Source: Lachnospiraceae bacterium
GTDB taxonomy: Bacteria > Bacillota > Clostridia > Lachnospirales > Lachnospiraceae
Direction of reading: 5' to 3'
Length of the DNA stretch: 5,178 nt
Assembly: GCA_900753685.1 (NCBI GenBank)
Contig: CAAEAB010000023.1
Location: 1-5,178 of the forward strand
Shown here: positions 1 to 5,077 of the stretch, in pieces
Layout: each line of letters starts with the position of its first letter
Numbering within the stretch: position 1 is the first letter of the stretch
Notes under the pieces: model-generated
The model's database searches: none
Seen by the model: only the letters and a program-made list of their open reading frames with translations
What the model was told of the DNA's origin: nothing
Made by a program: the position numbers and the translations under genes

Positions 1-41
1 GTTACAAGGATTCTTTTCTTTGCAGATTTGATGTTAGCCAA
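1..41 (-). CDS. rpsT: 30S ribosomal protein S20, N-terminal fragment
   Basis: S20 is a primary 16S rRNA-binding protein of the small ribosomal subunit. Read on the minus strand from a TTG at 41-39, the 14 codons give MANIKSAKKRILVT (the last codon is incomplete), which matches the typical S20 start MANIKSAKKR. The gene leaves the window at base 1, so only about one sixth of the usual ~85-90 residues is present. The TTG start is supported by the protein match beginning exactly there and by a GGGAGG SD at 55-50, 8 nt upstream. No in-frame ATG fits. The gene is divergent from gpr; rpsT and gpr are also neighbours in Bacillus. It has its own vegetative promoter and a leader of about 80 nt. Identification is firm despite the short length. 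Confidence 0.9.
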   Translation of the reverse strand, partial: MANIKSAKKRILV

Positions 42-49
42 TCTGGACA

Positions 50-55
50 CCTCCC
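50..55 (-). promoter_or_regulatory. rpsT ribosome binding site fixing a TTG start
   Basis: GGGAGG on the minus strand, followed by 8 nt and then TTG at 41-39. This strong SD at normal spacing makes the TTG a credible initiation codon, in agreement with the S20 N-terminal sequence. Confidence 0.85.
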
Positions 56-60
56 TTTAC

Positions 61-85
61 TGAATATTTTTCACGTGTATATTCA
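61..85 (-). repeat. Inverted repeat in the rpsT leader
   Basis: TGAATAT (61-67) and ATATTCA (79-85) are perfect 7-base inverted arms around an 11-nt spacer that contains the palindrome CACGTG. On the minus strand the element lies in the rpsT 5' leader, 5 bases before the SD. As RNA it could form a weak AU-rich hairpin; as DNA it could be an operator. The arms are short and AT-rich, so chance is possible. Confidence 0.35.
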
Positions 86-127
86 TTAAAGCCGGACACG
101 GACGTTCTAATGTAAACATACCCTTAT

Positions 128-156
128 ATAATAAGAGAATCTTTTGCAATTGTCAA
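128..156 (-). promoter_or_regulatory. Sigma-A promoter of rpsT
   Basis: On the minus strand, TTGACA (156-151) is separated by exactly 17 bp from TATTAT (133-128). The -35 box matches the consensus fully, the -10 box matches 5 of 6, and the spacing is ideal. Transcription should start near 121, giving a leader of about 80 nt before the TTG start. This is the strongest promoter in the window, as expected for a ribosomal protein gene. Confidence 0.85.
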
Positions 157-165
157 TACATAATC
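137..165 (+). promoter_or_regulatory. Candidate sigma-G-type promoter of gpr
   Basis: GAATC (137-141), 17 bp, then CATAATC (159-165). This resembles the forespore sigma-G pattern (GHATR, 17-18 bp, CATNHTA) with one mismatch in each box. Known biology supports it: gpr of Bacillus is transcribed in the forespore by sigma-F and sigma-G. The predicted start is near 172. The element overlaps the -35 box and spacer of the opposite rpsT promoter. Confidence 0.4.
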
Positions 166-186
166 CGAAATCTTTTGGAAAAAATT
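158..186 (+). promoter_or_regulatory. Candidate sigma-F-type promoter of gpr
   Basis: The bases at 177-186 fit the sigma-F -10 pattern GGNNANANTW at every fixed position. ACATA (158-162), 14 bp upstream, fits the -35 pattern GYWTA at 4 of 5 positions, with a spacer about 1 bp shorter than usual. The -10 pattern is degenerate and the region is A-rich, so this is an alternative or addition to the sigma-G candidate rather than a firm call. Confidence 0.3.
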
Positions 187-218
187 TATAGTAAAAATGT
201 GAGAAAAGGGGAGTATTT

Positions 219-1175
219 ATGAACAGCTCGGCGCGTACAGATTTGGCGATTGAAAATGCGGAAATGTTCCAGGAAACAGAGGAGCTTCAGGGAATTCGGA
301 TTGAGGAGGAGACAGGACAAGTATCGGGAATCCGGGTGACCTGGGTCACTGTGGAAAATGAAAAGGGAGCGAAAAAGCTAGGTAAAGCGATTGGTGATTA
401 TGTAACCCTGGAGGTTCCGATGCTGGACGAAACGGACGTGAGCTACCACCGGGAAATTACAAATGAGGTGGCGGAGCAGATACGGCGATTAATTCCGGAT
501 ATGAAGCATAAAAAAGTGTTGGTTGCCGGTATTGGAAATCAGGAGATGGCTCCGGACGCCCTGGGGCCGATGGTGGTGGATCATCTGTTTATTACACGTC
601 ATTTGATCCAGGAGTACGGGAGAAATTCGGAGATTACCCGGGGGATGGGCTGCGTCAGCGCCTTAGCGCCGGGAGTGATGGCCCAGACCGGGATTGAAAC
701 CCGGGAGATTTTGCTCGGAACGGTGCGGGAGACACGGCCGGATGTATTGCTTGTCATTGATGCTCTGGCGGCCCGGAGTGTAAAACGCCTGAATAAGACG
801 ATTCAGATTACAAATACGGGCATTGCACCGGGGGCGGGGGTAGGAAATCGGCGGTTTGGCATTGATGAAAAGGTGATGGGGATTCCTGTCATTGCCATCG
901 GTATTCCGACGGTGATCGATGCGGCGACGATTGTCAATGATACGGTTGGAAATTTGTTGTCCATCATGGACGAGACGAGGAACCGGCTGTCTGAGCGGAT
1001 TTGGGAAGGGGTGGCGCCCTTTGACGAACAGGAGCGGTATCAGCTGATGCGGGAACTGATGGCGCCGGAAATGGTGAATATGTTTGTTACACCGAAAAAT
1101 ATTGACGAAATCGTCCGGCAGATGAGCTATACCCTTTCAGAAGCATTAAACTTGCTCTGTCATTCGATGGCATAG
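219..1175 (+). CDS. gpr: Germination protease Gpr (peptidase family A25)
   Basis: Gpr is made in the forespore as an inactive zymogen and degrades the DNA-protecting small acid-soluble proteins during germination, releasing amino acids. The 318-residue product is near the low end of the family range. TDLAIE at residues 8-13 resembles the autoprocessing site of Bacillus Gpr (TD|LAVE) and the SASP cleavage site (TE|FASE). Cleavage after D9 would remove only 9 residues, against about 15 in Bacillus. PDALGP (112-117, with D113) and VIDALAARS (179-187, with D181) carry the two aspartates equivalent to those proposed as catalytic in B. megaterium Gpr. The conserved TNTGIAPGAGVGNRR block (198-212) and IGIPTVIDAATIV (227-239) follow. 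The ATG has an AAAGGGGAG ribosome binding site at 205-213, and an in-frame TAA at 192-194 excludes an upstream start. spoIIP follows after 65 bp. Confidence 0.96.
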   Translation: MNSSARTDLAIENAEMFQETEELQGIRIEEETGQVSGIRVTWVTVENEKGAKKLGKAIGDYVTLEVPMLDETDVSYHREITNEVAEQIRRLIPDMKHKKVLVAGIGNQEMAPDALGPMVVDHLFITRHLIQEYGRNSEITRGMGCVSALAPGVMAQTGIETREILLGTVRETRPDVLLVIDALAARSVKRLNKTIQITNTGIAPGAGVGNRRFGIDEKVMGIPVIAIGIPTVIDAATIVNDTVGNLLSIMDETRNRLSERIWEGVAPFDEQERYQLMRELMAPEMVNMFVTPKNIDEIVRQMSYTLSEALNLLCHSMA

Positions 1176-1197
1176 GTTTTTGAAGGTCACATATAAT
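1170..1197 (+). promoter_or_regulatory. Sigma-E-like promoter of spoIIP overlapping the gpr stop
   Basis: GCATAGG (1170-1176), 13 bp, then CATATAAT (1190-1197). This fits the mother-cell sigma-E consensus (KMATATT, about 14 bp, CATACANT): the core ATA and the 8-base -10 element match except for one base in the latter. The -35 ATA shares bases with the gpr TAG stop codon. Transcription would start near 1204, about 37 nt before the spoIIP start. spoIIP of B. subtilis is known to be under sigma-E, which makes the match meaningful. TATAAT alone could serve sigma-A, but no TTGACA-like box lies at the right distance. Confidence 0.6.
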
Positions 1198-1240
1198 AGT
1201 GATGGTACCTTGAGGACAAAACAGAAGCAGAGACGGGGCG

Positions 1241-2446
1241 GTGCAGTTGGGAAGAAAAATTTTATATGTGTTTGAAATTGTCTGCGGAATCCTCTTTCTT
1301 TGGCTGACGGGACTTTTAACCGGAAAAAATATATGGTTGAACAGTATGAGTCCCGTCGTGTATGGCCGGGAAGTCTATATATCTGTATCAAAGGTCATGG
1401 GAAGTGTTTCGGATGGTTTAATCGGAAGCTGGGCGCCGTTGTGGCTGGCAGAGAGGGAGAGCGCTGCCTATGCCGGTAATGATACCTGTGAGCTTTATCC
1501 CTCCGACAGTGTGCTGGCGGCCGTCTATGCGGAAAATAATCAGGGTACAGGAGCAGAAAACAGTGACGGCGGTACTTCCATAGCAGAGAGCGGCGACGGC
1601 GGTGATTCTCAGACGGACTTTTCGAATGGGGCGGTGCAGCCGGCCAGCGCTCCTGTGGCCAGCAGTGAAGGGATCGTATATACGGCCGATATGTTGAAGG
1701 ATTATAATTATTTTGTAAATCAGTTTTATGCCATTGACAGTACCACCTATGCGCCGGATGGTCTTTTGAATGCGGAGAGCTTTATGAATATGGATTTGGG
1801 CATTGATTTGCAGGGAAGCGAACCTAAGGTTTTAATTTATCATACCCATTCTCAGGAAGCCTTTGCCAACAGCCGTCCGGGAGAGTGGCAGGATACGGTA
1901 GTCGGCCTGGGTGAAACTTTAAAAAATAATCTGGAAAGCCGTTATGGCATATCGGTTTTGCATTTAACAGACACCTTTGACGTTATTGACGGCGTGACAG
2001 ACCGAAGCGCCGCATATACCTATGCGGAGGAGAAGATTTGGCAGGTGCTTGAAGATTATCCGTCCATCAAAGTGATTATTGATTTGCACAGGGACGGCGT
2101 GGCGGATGATACGCGGCTTGTAACAAATATTAACGGAAAGGATACTGCGCAGCTGATGTTTTTAAACGGTTTGTGCCGGACGGCGGCCAACGGGCCAATC
2201 GAATATCTCCAAAACCCTTACCTGGCGGAAAATCTGGCTTTTAGTTTTAAACTCCAGGCAAAGGCGGCCCAGTATTATCCGAATTTGATGCGTCGGATTT
2301 ATCTCAGGTCGTATCAATACAATTTACATATTCTTCCGAGAAGTCTGCTTGTAGAATGCGGCGCCCAGACAAATACGGTGGAGGAGGTGCAAAATGCCAT
2401 GCCTCTGCTGGCAGACTTACTGTATCTTGTTTTGTCAGGAAATTAG
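1241..2446 (+). CDS. spoIIP: Stage II sporulation protein P (SpoIIP), cell-wall amidase/endopeptidase
   Basis: SpoIIP works with SpoIID and SpoIIM in the engulfment machinery, cutting peptide stems from peptidoglycan so that the mother-cell membrane can move around the forespore. The 401 residues show a basic N-terminus and one membrane segment (about 7-27), then an extracytoplasmic Ser/Gly/Asp-rich linker (about 95-145), then the catalytic domain (about 150-400). Motifs seen are VLIYHTHSQEAF (197-208; H201, H203, E206), DLHRDG (281-286; H283) and VECGAQTN (371-378; E372), consistent with a zinc-dependent amidase. An in-frame TGA at 1211-1213 limits the start. GTG at 1241 is the first start codon after it, but GGGG at 1235-1238 is only 2 nt away. 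TTG at 1247 has better spacing (8 nt) and would give 399 residues. The gene follows gpr and has a likely sigma-E promoter. No clear terminator follows. Confidence 0.95.
   Translation: MQLGRKILYVFEIVCGILFLWLTGLLTGKNIWLNSMSPVVYGREVYISVSKVMGSVSDGLIGSWAPLWLAERESAAYAGNDTCELYPSDSVLAAVYAENNQGTGAENSDGGTSIAESGDGGDSQTDFSNGAVQPASAPVASSEGIVYTADMLKDYNYFVNQFYAIDSTTYAPDGLLNAESFMNMDLGIDLQGSEPKVLIYHTHSQEAFANSRPGEWQDTVVGLGETLKNNLESRYGISVLHLTDTFDVIDGVTDRSAAYTYAEEKIWQVLEDYPSIKVIIDLHRDGVADDTRLVTNINGKDTAQLMFLNGLCRTAANGPIEYLQNPYLAENLAFSFKLQAKAAQYYPNLMRRIYLRSYQYNLHILPRSLLVECGAQTNTVEEVQNAMPLLADLLYLVLSGN
1553..1612 (+). repeat. Two-copy 30-bp tandem repeat in the spoIIP linker
   Basis: Copies at 1553-1582 and 1583-1612 are in frame and encode AENSDGGTSI and AESGDGGDSQ (residues 105-124). 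The first 21 bases of the copies match at 17 positions, including an identical GACGGCGGT. It lies in the flexible linker between the membrane anchor and the catalytic domain, where length change is likely tolerated. Confidence 0.7.
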
Positions 2447-2471
2447 ATGGCTTTATCAGGAAGTTCGGTGG
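2431..2471 (+). repeat. Imperfect 21-bp-period direct repeat across the spoIIP stop codon
   Basis: Bases 2431-2450 and 2452-2471 match at 16 of 20 positions, including TCAGGAA in both. The first copy holds the last codons and TAG of spoIIP; the second lies directly downstream. It reads as a short tandem duplication of the gene end that has since diverged. Confidence 0.55.
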
Positions 2472-2565
2472 TATCCGGTAGAATTTTCAGGCAAAATGAG
2501 ATATACTTAAAAAACAGGCGAAGACCTACGGAAGCGATGTAAGAAAAATGAAAGAAATCCATAAA

Positions 2566-2593
2566 TTTAATTTTTAAAAATGTCTGATAGAAT
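2566..2593 (+). promoter_or_regulatory. Candidate extended -10 promoter of the two-component operon
   Basis: TGATAGAAT (2585-2593) is an extended -10 element (TG, one base, TAGAAT; 5 of 6 to TATAAT). Sixteen bp upstream is only a weak -35, TTTAAT (2566-2571). A perfect 12-bp palindrome ATTTTTAAAAAT (2570-2581) fills most of the spacer. The start would be near 2600, just ahead of the AAAGGAG ribosome binding site at 2611-2617. TATACT at 2502-2507 is another possible -10 but has no -35 partner. Confidence 0.4.
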
Positions 2594-2623
2594 AAGTGTA
2601 CAGGAAAGATAAAGGAGTTTGCC

Positions 2624-3328
2624 ATGAAGAAACAAATAATACTTGTAGTGGATGATGACAAAGAAATTGTTCGGGCGATTTCAAAGCTTTTGGAGCTTGA
2701 AGGGTATGAAACACTGAAGGCCTATGACGGGCTGGAAGCGCTGGACATTTTAATGGACCATGCGGTGCATTTGATTATTATGGATGTGATGATGCCGAGA
2801 TTAAATGGTCTGTCTGCAGTGATGAAGATACGGGAGACAAAAAATATACCGATCATCATTCTGTCGGCGAAGACGGAAGAGAGTGACAAAATTATCGGTC
2901 TGTCCATGGGAGCCGATGATTATGTCAGCAAGCCGTTCAGTACGGAAGAGCTGGTGGCTCGGGTAAAAGCCCAGTTGCGCCGGTATATGACTCTGGGGTC
3001 CGCCTATGATTCGGAGCCGGGAAGCGAGGAAATCCATCTGGGCGATCTGGTACTGAATAAAGATCAGAAGCAGATGTATGTCAGTGGCGAAGAGGTACGG
3101 CTGACGGCTACAGAATATAAAATTGTCGAGCTTTTAATGTCTTATCCGGGTCGGGTTTTCTCTTCAGAAGAAATTTACAGCCGGGTGTGGAATGAGGATG
3201 CCTACGCGGTGGAAAATACAGTGATGGTTCATATTCGCCGTATTCGTGAAAAAAATGAGATTGATCCGAAAAATCCAAAATATTTAAAGGTGGTGTGGGG
3301 TATTGGCTATAAAATGGAAAAAGTATGA
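2624..3328 (+). CDS. OmpR/PhoB-family response regulator, VanR-like
   Basis: A cytoplasmic transcription factor controlled by phosphorylation from its partner kinase. The 234 residues have the usual two-domain layout. The receiver domain (about 4-118) has the acidic pocket D10-D12, phospho-acceptor D54 in IIMDVMMP, S81 in ILSAK, and K103 in SKPF. The C-terminal winged helix (about 135-232) contains LTATEYKIVELL, the recognition-helix region ENTVMVHIRRIREK, and the closing wing VVWGIGYKMEK. The C-terminal part and the VKAQLRRY linker resemble VanR-type regulators. Vancomycin resistance is not implied, as no van ligase or dehydrogenase gene is present. The ATG has AAAGGAG at 2611-2617 with 6-nt spacing. 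The stop codon lies one base before the likely kinase start, so the pair is surely an operon. Targets are unknown. Confidence 0.95.
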   Translation: MKKQIILVVDDDKEIVRAISKLLELEGYETLKAYDGLEALDILMDHAVHLIIMDVMMPRLNGLSAVMKIRETKNIPIIILSAKTEESDKIIGLSMGADDYVSKPFSTEELVARVKAQLRRYMTLGSAYDSEPGSEEIHLGDLVLNKDQKQMYVSGEEVRLTATEYKIVELLMSYPGRVFSSEEIYSRVWNEDAYAVENTVMVHIRRIREKNEIDPKNPKYLKVVWGIGYKMEKV

Positions 3329-3329
3329 G

Positions 3330-4997
3330 ATGTACGGACCGAAGAAACCGGGGCGTATTAAGAAATGGTTTTGGAAAGAAAAATGCACATCGATGACAGG
3401 GCTTTATTGTATTTCGGTCATCCTATTGATGAGCTTTATTGATATATTTATTAATTGGGGGCAATATGACGACTATTCGTTGATGCTTCCGGTTTACCTT
3501 TTTGGAATTCTCAATATCGTTTTCTGGGGTTATATGATTAGGCGGATTCAAAAGGAGACTTCGCGTCCCTTCTTTATGGACTGGCTGAAGCGTTGGGATT
3601 GTGATTTGCTTATTTTGCTTTATTTTTTTCTGGCGGTTTGCGCAATATTTATTATGAGCTTTGGCTATTATAGCTTTTTGATTCCAACATACAACTGGTA
3701 CGGGGATTATACCGGCATGTACTTTTCGGAGAGCAGTTTTATGGTTCTGTTTTTCCCGATTGCTCTGGTAAACAATGCGTTTATTATGGTTATTATCCGG
3801 CATTTAAAAAATCCGGAGCTGCGTAAAGCAACCTTTTGCAAGAAAACCTTGAGCAAAATCCAGATTTGGCTGCGAAAGAAGAATCTTGAATATCAGAAAA
3901 AAAATCCTTTTGAGCGGAAAATGCGGCTGGAGACGACGGCGATGTCGATTATTCTTGTGGCAATCGGCGTTTTTTCTCTGTTTGCAATCGGCGCATATGG
4001 CTTTTCAAGATTTTTTATTTCTGTACTTATCTTGATCGGAGCGGCTGCTATTTTTATATGGATTCATCAGCACAAAAACTTCCTTACGGATGTGGGGACG
4101 TTGGTGGAGGAAATTCATGAGGTTTCCGAGGGAAATACGCTGAAGATCAGCGCGATTCCTGAGGATTCCATGATTTATGACGCCGGTGAAGATCTGACCC
4201 ATGTGTACGAGAATCTGAGTAATAGTGTGGAACGTCAGGTGAAAAGCGAAAAAATGAAAATTGATCTGATCACCAATGTGTCCCACGATCTGAAAACACC
4301 GCTGACATCCATTATCGGTTATATTGATCTGCTTAAAAAGACGGAATTAAGTGATGAAGCCAGGGATTATGTGGAGGTGCTTTCCAGAAAATCCGAGCAT
4401 TTAAAGCATATGATTCAGGAGGTTTTTGAGGTGTCGAAGGCCACCAGCGGCAATATGGAGCTTCACATTGAGACGGTAGATATTTGTACATTGATTTTAC
4501 AGACGATGGGCGATATGGAGGAACGTATCGAGGAATCTCACCGGATTATTCGTAAGACGCTGGCTGCAGAGCCTTTATATGTTTTAAGCGACGGTCAGAG
4601 ATTGTATCGGATTTATCAGAATCTGATTGAAAATGCTTTAAAATATTCGTTGGAGGGCAGCCGGGTTTTTATCGATGTTTTCGGAGACGATAACACAGTG
4701 ACCACGATTATTAAAAATACAGCGTCTTATGAAATGAATTTTACGGAAGAAACGATCACCGAACGTTTTACCCGGGGAGATATCAACCGGACGACGGAAG
4801 GACATGGTCTTGGCCTTGCCATTGTCAAAAGCTTTGCTGAAGCCTGCGGCGGTACATTTCATATTGACATAGACGGAGATCTTTTCAAGGCGACGGTTGA
4901 GTTTCCAAGATATATTCCGGAGCCGAATGAACTTAGGACTTTCGAACCGGAAGAAAGCGAAGCGGTCTCTTCAGGAGAAATGGGGGCGGCTTCCTGA
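3330..4997 (+). CDS. Multi-pass membrane sensor histidine kinase (HisKA type)
   Basis: Partner kinase of the preceding regulator. With the ATG at 3330 it has 555 residues: a basic N-terminus, then hydrophobic segments at about 25-42, 52-70, 93-111, 137-157, 204-222 and 228-245, suggesting six membrane passes. A HAMP-like linker (about 246-305) leads into the dimerisation domain with NVSHDLKTPLTSIIGY (phospho-acceptor H319). The ATPase domain shows an N box (QNLIENALKYS, about 430-440), an F box (TERFTRGD) and a G2 box (EGHGLGLAIVKS). No DxGxG G1 box is recognisable; IIKNTASYEMNF occupies its place. The HDLKT context fits both kinase and phosphatase activity. ATG 3330 was chosen because it is 1 base past the regulator stop and suits translational coupling, with GGAAAA at 3316-3321 as a weak SD. 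TTG 3303, inside the regulator gene, would add 9 residues. The signal is unknown. Confidence 0.92.
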   Translation: MYGPKKPGRIKKWFWKEKCTSMTGLYCISVILLMSFIDIFINWGQYDDYSLMLPVYLFGILNIVFWGYMIRRIQKETSRPFFMDWLKRWDCDLLILLYFFLAVCAIFIMSFGYYSFLIPTYNWYGDYTGMYFSESSFMVLFFPIALVNNAFIMVIIRHLKNPELRKATFCKKTLSKIQIWLRKKNLEYQKKNPFERKMRLETTAMSIILVAIGVFSLFAIGAYGFSRFFISVLILIGAAAIFIWIHQHKNFLTDVGTLVEEIHEVSEGNTLKISAIPEDSMIYDAGEDLTHVYENLSNSVERQVKSEKMKIDLITNVSHDLKTPLTSIIGYIDLLKKTELSDEARDYVEVLSRKSEHLKHMIQEVFEVSKATSGNMELHIETVDICTLILQTMGDMEERIEESHRIIRKTLAAEPLYVLSDGQRLYRIYQNLIENALKYSLEGSRVFIDVFGDDNTVTTIIKNTASYEMNFTEETITERFTRGDINRTTEGHGLGLAIVKSFAEACGGTFHIDIDGDLFKATVEFPRYIPEPNELRTFEPEESEAVSSGEMGAAS

Positions 4998-5005
4998 AAA
5001 AACAT

Positions 5006-5034
5006 ATGACAAACAAGAAACCTCGTGCTATACT
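5006..5034 (+). promoter_or_regulatory. Extended -10 sigma-A promoter of lepA
   Basis: ATGACA (5006-5011; 5 of 6 to TTGACA), 17 bp, then TATACT (5029-5034; 5 of 6), with TGC just before the -10 forming an extended element. The start should be near 5041, about 37 nt before the lepA ATG. It begins right after the kinase stop codon. No intrinsic terminator separates the two genes, so read-through from the two-component operon is also possible. Confidence 0.75.
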
Positions 5035-5060
5035 CTATATTGAGGAATAAGGAATATAGA
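5034..5060 (+). repeat. Dyad between the lepA promoter and its ribosome binding site
   Basis: TCTATATT (5034-5041) and AATATAGA (5053-5060) are perfect 8-base inverted arms with an 11-nt spacer. The left arm abuts the -10 box and covers the expected start point, so only part of it would be transcribed. That placement fits an operator better than an RNA hairpin. No regulator can be named. Confidence 0.4.
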
Positions 5061-5077
5061 ATGGAGGTAAGACCAGG

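Noticed and set aside
45..99. Repeated GGACAC at 45-50 and 94-99 in the rpsT leader
   Set aside because: Only 6 identical bases in direct orientation; it cannot pair to hide the SD and is likely chance.
1146..1391. Minus-strand open frame across the gpr-spoIIP junction
   Set aside because: It crosses two solid plus-strand genes and a promoter, and its product resembles no family I recognise.
2447..2623. Search for an intrinsic terminator after spoIIP
   Set aside because: No GC-rich stem followed by a T run was found; the AT palindrome at 2570-2581 lacks a GC stem and is too close to the next promoter to be called a terminator.
2443..2661. Minus-strand open frame covering the spoIIP-regulator gap
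   Set aside because: It overlaps the regulator start and promoter region; its Phe/Ser-rich product reflects the AT-rich spacer.
3423..3803. A 126-codon open frame on the minus strand inside the kinase gene
   Set aside because: It lies fully antisense to hydrophobic membrane segments of a well-supported kinase, has no ribosome binding site evidence that I could see, and its product is a low-complexity Asn/Lys/His-rich sequence.
2624..4997. A vancomycin-resistance (van) locus, suggested by the VanR/VanS-like proteins
   Set aside because: No vanH, vanA/B-type ligase, vanX or other van gene is nearby, and the similarity is at the broad family level.
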